The notes beneath the pieces are model-generated. The model was not told the DNA's origin, did not search any database, and saw nothing but the letters and a program-made list of their open reading frames with translations. DNA of 64,000 nt, from contig NZ_CP116942.1 of NCBI RefSeq assembly GCF_028532485.1, positions 2,542,001 to 2,606,000 on the forward strand, in the 5' to 3' direction. Shown in pieces: positions 8,774 to 16,217 of the stretch. How positions within the stretch are numbered: the first letter of the stretch is position 1; every line of letters starts with the position of its first letter. Origin of the DNA: Iamia majanohamensis. GTDB taxonomy: Bacteria; Actinomycetota; Acidimicrobiia; Acidimicrobiales; Iamiaceae. A program made the translations under genes and the position numbers.

Positions 8774-9879
8774 CGGGGGGTCCGGGGACCGGCGTCCCGG
8801 GTCCACGAGGCCACCGTCAGGGCCCGCAGGCGGTCGGGGTCGGGCGGGGGCGCCAGCCCGGGCCCGGCCGGGACGGGGACGGTGCCGTCGGCCCCGGCGG
8901 GCACCGGGTCGACCACGTCGTCGGCGAACAGCAGGGCGGTGGGGCCGGCCAGGGCCGGGCCGGCGACCTCGGGCCGCCCGGCCAGGGCGCGGGCCGCGGC
9001 CCGGCCCACCCCGGACTCGAGCATGCCGCCGGCGTGGACCGCCCACCCGGCCGCGGCGGCCCGCGCCGAGGCGGCGGCGGCGGCCTCCACCCCGCCCAGG
9101 CGGGACGGCTTGACCGTGAGCATCGACCCGGTGCCGAGGGCCACGGCGGCGTCGAGGTCGGCCGGGGCGGCGACGGCCTCGTCGAGGGCCACCGGGACGT
9201 CGAGGCGGGCGACCGCCCGCCGGGCGCCGTCGTGGTCGCCGGGCGCCATCGGCTGCTCGACGAAGGCCAGGCCCTCCTCGGCGGCGCGCTGCAGCTCGCC
9301 CAGCGTGGTGGCGTCGAAGCTGCCGTTGCCGTCGACGGCCACGAGGAGGTCCGGCAGGGCCCGCCGGACGGCGGCGACCGGGGCCGCGCACCAGCCGGGC
9401 CGGACCTTCAGCACCACCAGGGCGGCCCCCGCGGCGACCGCGTCGGCCGCGGCCCGGGCCGTGGCCTCGACGTCGGCCGTGAACCCCACGGCCACGCCGA
9501 ACGCGACCCGGTCGGCCAGGGGCCCGAGGAGCGCGGCCGGTCCCTCCCCGGCGCGCCGGAGGCGGAGGTCGAGCAGGGCGTCGCGGACGGCGCCCGACGC
9601 CATCGGGTGGCCGACGACGCCCACGCCGCGGCCCTCCAGCAGGGCGGGCACCAGCATGCGCCGCAGCACCCACCAGGCCCCGTCGGTCCACTCGGGGGCG
9701 TAGCCGGGACGGGCGAGGGTGGGGCACTCGCCCCACCCCGCCACCCCCTCGGCGTCGGTGACCTCCACCAGGACCACCTCGCGACGGTCCTCCCGGCCGT
9801 GGGCCGCGAGGTGGGGGCGGAGCAGGGGCAGCGCGACGCGGTGGAGGGTGACCCGGGCCACCGGCGCCGGGCCGGTCAT
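8770..9879 (-). CDS. menC: o-Succinylbenzoate synthase (MenC-like, enolase superfamily)
   Basis: MenC dehydrates SHCHC to o-succinylbenzoate in menaquinone synthesis. The 369-residue protein has the enolase-superfamily layout. An N-terminal capping domain (GWGECPTLARPGY) is followed by a barrel with the lysine of LKVRPG, metal ligands in AVDGNGSF, FVEQP and ALDEAV, and the second catalytic lysine in LTVKPSRLGG. The ATG overlaps the stop of the HNH gene (ATGA). No other men gene is present, so a related OSBS/N-acyl-amino-acid racemase activity cannot be excluded. The capping domain and motifs fit actinobacterial MenC best. Confidence 0.85.
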   Translation of the reverse strand: MTGPAPVARVTLHRVALPLLRPHLAAHGREDRREVVLVEVTDAEGVAGWGECPTLARPGYAPEWTDGAWWVLRRMLVPALLEGRGVGVVGHPMASGAVRDALLDLRLRRAGEGPAALLGPLADRVAFGVAVGFTADVEATARAAADAVAAGAALVVLKVRPGWCAAPVAAVRRALPDLLVAVDGNGSFDATTLGELQRAAEEGLAFVEQPMAPGDHDGARRAVARLDVPVALDEAVAAPADLDAAVALGTGSMLTVKPSRLGGVEAAAAASARAAAAGWAVHAGGMLESGVGRAAARALAGRPEVAGPALAGPTALLFADDVVDPVPAGADGTVPVPAGPGLAPPPDPDRLRALTVASWTRDAGPRTPR

Positions 9880-10370
9880 GCGGCCTGGAGGTACTGCTGC
9901 CAGTCGTCGGGCACCGCGCCCACGGCCGTGGTGACCCACAGGGAGCGGCGGGGCGGGGCCGGGGGGCAGAGGAGCCGCAGGCCGGAGTCGGCGAGCAGCC
10001 GGTCGCCCTTGCGGAGGTTGCACGGCCGGCAGGCCGCGACCACGTTGTCCCACGTGTGGAGCCCGCCCCGGCTGCGGGGCCGGACGTGGTCGATGGTCTC
10101 GGCCCGCGAGCCGCAGTACTGGCAGGCGTGGCCGTCGCGGGCGAGGACGCCGCGCCGGCTGACCGACAGGTGGCGCTGGTAGGGCACCCGCACGAGCGAG
10201 CGGAGCCGCACGACCGAGGGCACCGCCAGGGTGAGGTGCTCGGAGTGGAGGACCTCCGGGCCCGCGTGCACGACCTCGGCCCGCTCGCTCAGGACGAGCA
10301 CGGCGGCGCGACGGCCGGCCACCACGCTCAGCGGCTCGTAGGTGATGTTGAGCACCAGGGCCCGGGCCAT
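9876..10370 (-). CDS. HNH endonuclease family protein
   Basis: This is a 164-residue protein of the widespread actinobacterial type that begins with LVLNITYEPLSVV and carries a C-terminal HNH zinc-finger nuclease domain. The domain shows CQYCGSRAETIDHVRPRS, a WDNVVAAC segment and a CRPCNLRK pair, giving four metal-binding cysteines plus the DH catalytic pair. The ATG at 10370 is chosen because a TAGCGT -10 hexamer ends seven bases upstream; the open frame continues further 5' without a start signal. The cellular target of this family is not established. It leads the overlapping run with menC and the lipoate-ligase-like gene. Confidence 0.85.
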   Translation of the reverse strand: MARALVLNITYEPLSVVAGRRAAVLVLSERAEVVHAGPEVLHSEHLTLAVPSVVRLRSLVRVPYQRHLSVSRRGVLARDGHACQYCGSRAETIDHVRPRSRGGLHTWDNVVAACRPCNLRKGDRLLADSGLRLLCPPAPPRRSLWVTTAVGAVPDDWQQYLQAA

Positions 10371-10377
10371 CGCCGGG

Positions 10378-10383
10378 ACGCTA
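10378..10383 (-). promoter_or_regulatory. -10 element (TAGCGT) of a leaderless promoter for the HNH gene
   Basis: TAGCGT on the minus strand ends seven bases before the ATG at 10370. No convincing -35 box is seen. Confidence 0.5.
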
Positions 10384-10425
10384 CTGCGCCCCCCGGGCCC
10401 ACGGGAGGCCGGTTCCGGCGCGGCC

Positions 10426-11478
10426 TCAGGCCTCGTCGGGCGCAGCCGCCCGGCGGCGGCGGGCCCGGACGGCGACGACCGACAGGAGCCCGACCAGGCC
10501 GGCGGTGCCGGCCACCGGGACCAGGGCCCCGCCGCCCCCGTCGTCACCCTCGGTCACGGCCATGGTGCCCTCGGGCGCGCCCTGGGCCCGCTCGTCGCCG
10601 TCGCCCGGGGCCGCTCCGTCGGCCTCGTCGGCCGCGGCCCGGTCGCCCTCGGGGTCGGCCACCGCGTCGCCGGCCTCGGTGGTGGTCGTCGCCGGCGCGG
10701 TCGTGGTGGTCGAGGAGGACGAGGACGACGACCCCGGCGGACGGGTCGTGGTCGCGCCCCCGGGCCCGGCGTCACCGGGGGGTGGCGCCGTCGTGGGGGT
10801 GCCGGCCGCGCCGCCGCCCTCCGGCGGCGCCGGGGTCGGCCCGGGTGCGTCGCCGCCCGGACGGGGGGTCGCGGTGCCCGCACCGCCCCCGGCGGGGGGG
10901 CCGGTCGCCGGCGGGGCGGTGGTGGGCGGCGCCGTGCTGGGGGGCGGGGTCGGGGCGCACATGTCGTACACGCGGGACGCGGACCACGAGGTGCCGGTCC
11001 CCCACTGCCACGCCTCGACGCCGCCCGCCGCCGGGCGGGTGGACCCGGCCCCGACCTGCGAGTACCGGTAGCCCTGGTAGTAGCTCCAGGACCGGGGCTC
11101 CTGGCAGACCAGGCACGAGGGGCCGGCCGCGCACCCCACCTGCTCGCCGCTGCGGGGGTCGGTGAGGGCGCACACCGCGCCCCCGCCGACCGAGCCGTAG
11201 CCCTGGACGACCGGGGCCAGCCCGGCCCGCCGGAGCACGTCGATCCCGGTGCCGCCGGGGTCGACGCAGGCGGTGAAGAGGGAGCGGCCCGGGAACGAGA
11301 CGGCCACGCCCACCCCGCCCGCGGCGCGCGCCGCGGCGTCGCAGGCGACGGGGGTGGCCGCCGGGGCCGCGGCGGCCGGGGTCGGGGCGAGGGCCAGGGC
11401 CCCCGCCAGGACGAGCGCCCCGGCGAGGGCCACGAGCCCGGCGACGAGGCCGAGGGGCGAGCGGCGGACGGCAGCCAT
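10426..11478 (-). CDS. Secreted, membrane-anchored DUF4430 / transcobalamin beta-domain-like protein
   Basis: The 350-residue protein has an N-terminal signal peptide (about residues 8-38, ending in APAAAA). A roughly 125-residue extracellular domain follows with TGIDVLRRAGL, a Gly-rich GYGSVGGGAVCALTD segment, a CLVC pair and YYQGYRYSQVG. A long Pro/Thr/Gly-rich stalk (about 190-310), one membrane helix near the C-terminus and an arginine-rich tail complete it. The globular domain resembles DUF4430, the fold of the C-terminal beta domain that closes over cobalamin in animal transcobalamin. It lies two bases after the alpha/alpha-barrel gene, behind a B12 riboswitch and divergent from an ECF transporter. 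I infer a surface cobalamin-binding component. No binding residues can be assigned from sequence alone. Confidence 0.75.
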   Translation of the reverse strand: MAAVRRSPLGLVAGLVALAGALVLAGALALAPTPAAAAPAATPVACDAAARAAGGVGVAVSFPGRSLFTACVDPGGTGIDVLRRAGLAPVVQGYGSVGGGAVCALTDPRSGEQVGCAAGPSCLVCQEPRSWSYYQGYRYSQVGAGSTRPAAGGVEAWQWGTGTSWSASRVYDMCAPTPPPSTAPPTTAPPATGPPAGGGAGTATPRPGGDAPGPTPAPPEGGGAAGTPTTAPPPGDAGPGGATTTRPPGSSSSSSSTTTTAPATTTTEAGDAVADPEGDRAAADEADGAAPGDGDERAQGAPEGTMAVTEGDDGGGGALVPVAGTAGLVGLLSVVAVRARRRRAAAPDEA

Positions 11479-11480
11479 CG

Positions 11481-13247
11481 TCAGGCGGCCGGGCCCGTCT
11501 TGCGGACGTACTCCGAGGACCCGGCGATGAGCAGGACCAGGCGCTCGGGGCTCTGGCCCCGGCGGATCTCGCCCACCCAGAAGTCCCGGCCGGCGACGTC
11601 GGTGTCGCGGCGGAGCAGCTGGTGGTAGGTGTCGGTCACCAGGACCCGGAGGGCCTCGGTCGAGCCGAGCAGGGTGCGGGCCACCTGCTGGCGGCTGCGC
11701 CCCGACGCCAGCTGGCCCAGGGCCCACTGCCGCCCGGCGGCGTCGGCCGGTCGGCCCACGACGACCGGGTACACGGCGTCGACCCACGACTCGGCGGTCG
11801 GCGGCCCGGCGGGGAAGGCCGGCGCGGTGGAGTCGTAGTACTCCTGGGTGCCGAGGAGGTAGGCGGCGGCGTCGTACCGCCGACCGTCCCGCACGGCGGC
11901 GGCCAGGATCGCGCGCTCGTCGCCGTCCAGCACGGGCTGCTCGAGCCCGTCGAGGCCGTACTGCGCGACCAGGCGGTCCACGACCCGGCGGTTGTACTCG
12001 CCGGTGCCGGTGAGGCGCCGGGCGTACTGGGCCGGGGTCAGGGCACCCGAGTCGAGCTGGCCCGCCCAGAAGGCCGACCCGGACGCATCGGTGAGCCGCC
12101 CCAGGAGGTCGGCGTAGATGGCGTTCACCAGGCGACGGTTCGCACCCACCGTGGGCGCCGTGCAGCCTGCCCCGGCGTAGGGCCAGGAGCCGTCCGCGGC
12201 CACCAGGGCCTGGACGGCCTGGGTGGTGGCGAAGGTGTTGAGGCCGAACCCGTCGTTGGGGCCGGCGATGTGGCCGTCGGGCTGCTGGCGGGCCTCGAGG
12301 GTCGCCGTCGGCGACGGGTACGGCAGCCCGGCGATGCGGGGGTCGACGGCGTCGCGCCAGCACGGCGCGTCGGGGTCGCCCCCGAGGGTGGCGGCGGCGA
12401 GGACCACCATCGACGTGGAGTTGGGGTTGCCGTCGTCGAAGGCGGTGGCCCACTCCCCCGTCCACTCCTGGGTGAGGCCGAGGCTGAGGACCGCCCGGGC
12501 CACGGCCGGGGCCGTGTCGGGACCCGAGGCGTCGTCGGCGAGGGTGAGGGCGATGACGACCGAGGCGGTCAGGTCGGGGTCGGTGCCCGTGCCCCCCGGG
12601 TCGCCCGAGAAGTCGAAGGACCCGTTGGCCTGCTGCGAGGCCACGATGGACGAGAGCAGCGCCGGGGGGGCCAGCTGCCCGCGGGCGCCGTAGGCCCAGG
12701 CCGCGAAGACCCGCCCGCCGAAGGGCAGCCCGGCGAAGTCGCCGGCACCCCCGGCGCCCGCCTCGAGGGCGGCGACCAGGTCGACCGGCTCGGCCGTGTC
12801 GTCGGAGGGGTCGAAGTCGGTCGGGTCGAGGCCGAGCGGTGCGGCGACCAGGGCGATGACCTTGCCGGCCTGGGCCGACGCCGTGGCGGCGTCGCCGCCC
12901 TGGACCGAGTCGACCCAGTCGTCGACGGCGTCGAGGGCGTCGTTGCCGTCGGTGGTGACGGCCTCCACGGCGGCGAGGGCGGCGGCCTCGTCCCAGCCGG
13001 GGCCGGGCTGGCCGGCGGCGGCCAGGGCGAGGACGGCGTCGGGGGTCTCGAAGCCGGGGAAGTCGGCCAGCTCGAAGCCGCCGTCGGCCTCCTGCTGGGA
13101 CGCCAGCCAGGCCGTCGCCGCGTCGACCTCGGCGGAGGCGCGGGGTGTGGCCGGGGCCGTCGGGGCGGCGCCGGCCGGTGCGGCGAGCAGCGGGACGGCG
13201 GCGAGGGTCGCGGCCGCGAGGCCGGCGAGACGGGTGCGCGTGCGCAA
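11481..13247 (-). CDS. Secreted alpha/alpha-barrel (prenyltransferase/squalene-cyclase repeat) protein with DUF4214 repeats
   Basis: This 588-residue protein has a signal peptide (residues 1-28, ending PAGAAP). A region of about 300 residues with repeats such as AWLASQQEADGGF, SIVASQQANGSFDF and EARQQPDGHI follows, the pattern of alpha6/alpha6 barrels. The C-terminal third holds three copies of a DUF4214-type motif (VNAIYADLLGR..FW, VDAVYPVVVGR, VTDTYHQLLRR..FW). The catalytic DxDD of terpene cyclases is not seen, so a binding role is more likely. The start is a TTG at 13247 behind a strong AGGAGGAG site. The same barrel forms the alpha domain of transcobalamin and intrinsic factor. With the B12 riboswitch upstream and the DUF4430-like gene next, I infer a cobalamin-capture protein. 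Confidence 0.8.
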   Translation of the reverse strand: MRTRTRLAGLAAATLAAVPLLAAPAGAAPTAPATPRASAEVDAATAWLASQQEADGGFELADFPGFETPDAVLALAAAGQPGPGWDEAAALAAVEAVTTDGNDALDAVDDWVDSVQGGDAATASAQAGKVIALVAAPLGLDPTDFDPSDDTAEPVDLVAALEAGAGGAGDFAGLPFGGRVFAAWAYGARGQLAPPALLSSIVASQQANGSFDFSGDPGGTGTDPDLTASVVIALTLADDASGPDTAPAVARAVLSLGLTQEWTGEWATAFDDGNPNSTSMVVLAAATLGGDPDAPCWRDAVDPRIAGLPYPSPTATLEARQQPDGHIAGPNDGFGLNTFATTQAVQALVAADGSWPYAGAGCTAPTVGANRRLVNAIYADLLGRLTDASGSAFWAGQLDSGALTPAQYARRLTGTGEYNRRVVDRLVAQYGLDGLEQPVLDGDERAILAAAVRDGRRYDAAAYLLGTQEYYDSTAPAFPAGPPTAESWVDAVYPVVVGRPADAAGRQWALGQLASGRSRQQVARTLLGSTEALRVLVTDTYHQLLRRDTDVAGRDFWVGEIRRGQSPERLVLLIAGSSEYVRKTGPAA

Positions 13248-13290
13248 GGGGTTCTCCTCCTGTGCCCCCAGATCCTTCGAGGGGCGGTGG

Positions 13291-13305
13291 GGCCGCGGAG
13301 CGGCC
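13291..13305 (-). other. GC hairpin between the cobalamin aptamer and the ribosome binding site
   Basis: GGCCGC and GCGGCC form a six-base-pair stem around a three-base loop. It sits between the aptamer and the AGGAGG site of the downstream gene. It could belong to the riboswitch expression platform. There is no U-run, so simple intrinsic termination is not supported. Confidence 0.35.
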
Positions 13306-13335
13306 GTGGGCAGGGCCGGTCGGGCCGGCGGCAGG

Positions 13336-13482
13336 GCGGGTCACCTGGCTTGCGGCCTCCGGGGAGGTCGCTCACAGCTGCGGGTCAGCGCCGGACTTGC
13401 ACCGGCTTCCCCCGTCGTCCCGGGTTGTCTCTCCCGGGGGGTCGACCGACCGCAACATCCGGGTTGCGGCCGACCTCTGCTG
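13336..13482 (-). ncRNA. Cobalamin (adenosylcobalamin-type) riboswitch
   Basis: Read on the minus strand, the leader contains the conserved cobalamin aptamer elements in order. These are GGGGGAAGCCGGTGCAAGTCC (core 13403-13393), CTGACCCGCAGCTGTGAGC (13388-13370), a local hairpin, and the B12 box AGCCAGGTGACC (13350-13339). A CCGCAAC/GTTGCGG hairpin lies 5' of the core and may be part of P1/P2. The transcript should begin near 13483 from the promoter at 13490-13518 and continue into the alpha/alpha-barrel gene. Established riboswitch behaviour is lowered expression when cobalamin is plentiful. The divergent ECF operon has no such element in its short leader. Confidence 0.93.
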
Positions 13483-13485
13483 GCT

Positions 13486-13498
13486 GCGTACCGTACGC
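13486..13498. promoter_or_regulatory. Perfect 13-base palindrome at the divergent promoter centre
   Basis: GCGTAC-C-GTACGC reads as TACCGT on the plus strand and TACGGT on the minus strand. It can supply a -10 hexamer to both divergent operons, and its symmetry could also make it a protein-binding site. The plus-strand -35 is poor (TTGCGG, 19-base spacing). Confidence 0.5.
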
Positions 13499-13518
13499 AC
13501 CGGGTCCGAGACCGTCAA
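13490..13518 (-). promoter_or_regulatory. Promoter of the riboswitch-controlled B12 capture genes (TTGACG-17-TACGGT)
   Basis: On the minus strand, TTGACG (13518-13513) and TACGGT (13495-13490) are exactly 17 bases apart. They place transcription start at about 13483, immediately before the cobalamin aptamer. Confidence 0.75.
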
Positions 13519-13539
13519 AGACCGCAGGAGGTGGCACCG

Positions 13540-14631
13540 GTGACCAGCCCCCTGCACGCGGTGACGTGGATGGTGTGGGCCGTCGCCGTCACCGTGTCGC
13601 TGCAGCTGGCCCGCAACCCGCTGCTCGTCGCCGTGGTGCTGGCCGCGGTGTGGGTGGTGGTGGAGACCCACCGCCGGCCCGGGGCCCTGGCCCGCGCCTT
13701 CCCGGTGCTGCTGGCCGTGGCCACCGCCTTCGGGCTCCTGCGGGTCGTGCTCATCGGGCTGACCACACCGGCTGCGGAGGGGGCCTCGGGCGTGCTCGTG
13801 ACCCTCCCCCAGGCCACCCTTCCCCGCCTGCTCGGCGGCATCTCCGTCGGCGGTGCCGTCTCCCAGTCGGTCGTGCTGACCACCGCCATCGACAGCCTGG
13901 TGCTCATCGGGATCATGGCCGCCTTCGGGGCCTTCAACTCGGTGGCCTCGCACCACGAGCTGCTGGCCGCCGCGCCCCGTGCCTTCCACGAGCCCGGCCT
14001 GGTCCTCACCGTGGGCCTGGCCTTCGTGCCCGCCACCCTCGACGCCGCCACCGCGGCCCGCGAGGCCGACCGGGCCCGCACCGGGGGCGTGCGCGTGCGC
14101 CGGGGGCGGGCCCTCCGCCAGGCCCTCCCCGTGCTGGAGACGGGGCTGGAGCGGGCCGTGCGCCTGGCCGAGTCCATGGACGCACGCGGCTACGGCCGCA
14201 GCCGGGCCCGCACCGGCGACCGGGTGGCCGCCGTCCTCGGCACCGGCGCCCTGCTCGCCCTGGCCGGGGCGGTCGTGGCCCTCGTGGGCGAGGCCGGCGG
14301 GGTGGCTGCGGCGCTGGCCGCGGTCGGGGTGGTGACACTCGTGGGGGCGGTGGTCGTGAGCGGGCGGTCGGCCCCCAGCCGCTACCGGCGCCGCCGCCTC
14401 ACCCGGCGCGACGCGGCGGTGATGGCCGGTGTGCTGGCCGTGCCCGCCGCCCTCGGCCTGTGCGTGGGCCTGGGCGTGGACGGCCTGGTGTGGGACCCGG
14501 CGGTGCTGCCGTTCCGCCCGCCGCCGCTGCCGGTGGTGCCCGCGGTGCTGCTGGTCGGCCTGGCCCTGCCCGCCGTGGTGCGCCCGGTGCGCGGCGTCCT
14601 CCCGACCCCGGCCCCGGCGGCCGCGGCGTGA
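13540..14631 (+). CDS. ecfT: ECF transporter transmembrane component EcfT (CbiQ family)
   Basis: EcfT couples the ATPases to the substrate-binding S component in energy-coupling-factor vitamin importers. The 363-residue protein has several hydrophobic segments in two groups, separated by the cytoplasmic coupling region. That region carries two family motifs: AATAAREADRARTGGVRV and the AESMDARGYGRSRA box that contacts the ATPases. The GTG at 13540 follows an AGGAGG site (13526-13531) with eight bases between them. A second GTG three codons upstream overlaps that site and is less likely. It is the first gene of the operon ecfT-ecfA-S component, divergent from the riboswitch-controlled secreted genes, which points to cobalamin as substrate. 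Confidence 0.93.
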   Translation: MTSPLHAVTWMVWAVAVTVSLQLARNPLLVAVVLAAVWVVVETHRRPGALARAFPVLLAVATAFGLLRVVLIGLTTPAAEGASGVLVTLPQATLPRLLGGISVGGAVSQSVVLTTAIDSLVLIGIMAAFGAFNSVASHHELLAAAPRAFHEPGLVLTVGLAFVPATLDAATAAREADRARTGGVRVRRGRALRQALPVLETGLERAVRLAESMDARGYGRSRARTGDRVAAVLGTGALLALAGAVVALVGEAGGVAAALAAVGVVTLVGAVVVSGRSAPSRYRRRRLTRRDAAVMAGVLAVPAALGLCVGLGVDGLVWDPAVLPFRPPPLPVVPAVLLVGLALPAVVRPVRGVLPTPAPAAAA

Positions 14632-16217
14632 CCGCGCCCCACCCCGGCGAGGTGCGGTGGCACGACGTCGGCTTCGCCTACCCCGAGGGGCCGCCCGTCC
14701 TCGACGGGGTCGACCTGGTGGTGGCCGACGGCGAGGTCGTGCTGGTCGTGGGGGGCTCGGGCTCGGGCAAGAGCACGCTGCTGCGCACGGTGAACGGGCT
14801 CGTGCCCCACACCACCGGCGGCCGCTTCCGGGGGGCGGTCGGGGTCGGGCCCCTCGACGTCACCGGCCTCCGACCCCGGGACCTGGCCGGCGCCGTCGGG
14901 TTCGTCCACCAGGACCCCGAGGCCCAGGTGGTGGTGGACGAGGTCGAGCACGACGTGGCCTTCGTGCTGGAGAACCTGGGCCTGCCCGAGGCCGACATGC
15001 GCCGCCGCGTCGAGGAGGTCCTCGATGCGGTGGGCATCGCCGCCCTCCGCCACCGGTCGCCGTCGACGCTGTCGGGAGGCGAGCGCCAGCGCTGCGCGGT
15101 GGCGGGGGCCCTGGCCGCGGCGCCGGCCGTGCTCGTCCTCGACGAGCCCACCTCGATGCTCGACCCGCAGGGCGCGGACGACGTCCTCGCCGCGGTGGCC
15201 CGCCTGGCCGACGACCTGGGGACCACCGTGGTCATGGCCGAGCACCGCCTCGAGCGGGCCGCCCCCCTCGCCGACCGCGCCGTGGTCCTCGCCGACGGGC
15301 GGGTCGCCGCCGACGGCGCACCCGGACCGGTCCTGGCCGGCGACCCCGGGGCTCCCCCCGTGGCCCACCTGGGGCGGCTCCTCGGCTGGGACCCGCCGCC
15401 GCTCACCGTGCGCGAGGCCCGCCGCCGGGCCCGCACGACCCCCGTCGCCCTCTCCCCGTCGCCCGTCCCCGACCCCCCGGCACCGGGTGAGCCGCTCGTC
15501 GTCGCCCGGGGCCTGGCCGCGGGCCACGGGGGCCGCACCCCCGTCCTCCGCGGCGTCGACCTCACCCTCCACCGGGGTGAGGTCGTCGCCCTGGTCGGCC
15601 GCAACGGCTCGGGCAAGTCCACCCTGCTGCGGACCCTGGCCGACCTGGCCGCGCCGGAGGCCGGCACCGTCGACCGCCGGGGCCGGGTGGCCCTGGTGCC
15701 CCAGGACCCGAGCAGCCTGCTCTTCTCCCCCACCGTGCGCGACGAGGTGGCCGAGACCTGCCGCCTGGTCGGCCGGGACGCGGACGAGGTCGAGCCCTGG
15801 CTGGCGCGCCTGGCCCTGACCGACCTGGCCGACCGCCACCCCCGCAGCCTCTCGACCGGGGAGCGCCAGCGGGTCGCCGTCGCCGCGGTGGCCGTCGGCG
15901 GGGCCCCGGTGCTGCTGCTCGACGAGCCGACCCGCGGCATCGACGCCACCTCCCGGGCCGCGCTGGAGGCCGCCGCCACCGCCCACGCGGCCGGCGGGGG
16001 TGCGGTGGTGATCGCCACCCACGACGTGGAGCTGGCGGCCCGGACCGCCACCCGCGTGGTGAGCCTCGGCGGCGGCGAGGTGGTGGCCGACGGGCCCGCC
16101 CGCCAGGTGCTGTCGGGGTCGCTGTTCGCACCTCAGGTGCTGCGCGTCCTTCCCCCGCACCTGACCGTGGCCGAGGTGGCCGCGGCCCTGCCCACCCGCA
16201 CCGGGGGCCCGCGATGA
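14628..16217 (+). CDS. ecfA: ECF transporter ATPase, two ATP-binding domains fused (EcfA-EcfA')
   Basis: The 529-residue protein is two ABC ATPase domains joined by a Pro-rich linker at about residues 265-290. Domain 1 has Walker A GGSGSGKST, Q-loop HQDPEAQ, signature LSGGERQR and Walker B VLVLDEPTSMLD. Domain 2 has Walker A GRNGSGKST, QDPSSLLF, signature LSTGERQR (glycine to threonine) and LLLDEPTRGID. FAPQVLRV near the end is common in CbiO-type ATPases. The GTG overlaps the ecfT stop (GTGA) and the stop overlaps the S-component ATG. Fusion of the two subunits in one chain is common in actinobacteria. Confidence 0.95.
   Translation: MTAPHPGEVRWHDVGFAYPEGPPVLDGVDLVVADGEVVLVVGGSGSGKSTLLRTVNGLVPHTTGGRFRGAVGVGPLDVTGLRPRDLAGAVGFVHQDPEAQVVVDEVEHDVAFVLENLGLPEADMRRRVEEVLDAVGIAALRHRSPSTLSGGERQRCAVAGALAAAPAVLVLDEPTSMLDPQGADDVLAAVARLADDLGTTVVMAEHRLERAAPLADRAVVLADGRVAADGAPGPVLAGDPGAPPVAHLGRLLGWDPPPLTVREARRRARTTPVALSPSPVPDPPAPGEPLVVARGLAAGHGGRTPVLRGVDLTLHRGEVVALVGRNGSGKSTLLRTLADLAAPEAGTVDRRGRVALVPQDPSSLLFSPTVRDEVAETCRLVGRDADEVEPWLARLALTDLADRHPRSLSTGERQRVAVAAVAVGGAPVLLLDEPTRGIDATSRAALEAAATAHAAGGGAVVIATHDVELAARTATRVVSLGGGEVVADGPARQVLSGSLFAPQVLRVLPPHLTVAEVAAALPTRTGGPR

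Noticed and set aside
13500-13539. A second riboswitch in the ECF operon leader
   Set aside because: The leader is only about 40 bases and has no B12 box. The aptamer elements read only on the minus strand.
11622-14627. Very long open frame on the plus strand upstream of ecfA (continuous with it)
   Set aside because: It is antisense to the barrel gene and riboswitch and out of frame with ecfT. Its residues are Gly/Arg/Pro-rich low complexity, as expected for shadow frames in 75% GC DNA. The real ecfA start is the GTG at 14628.
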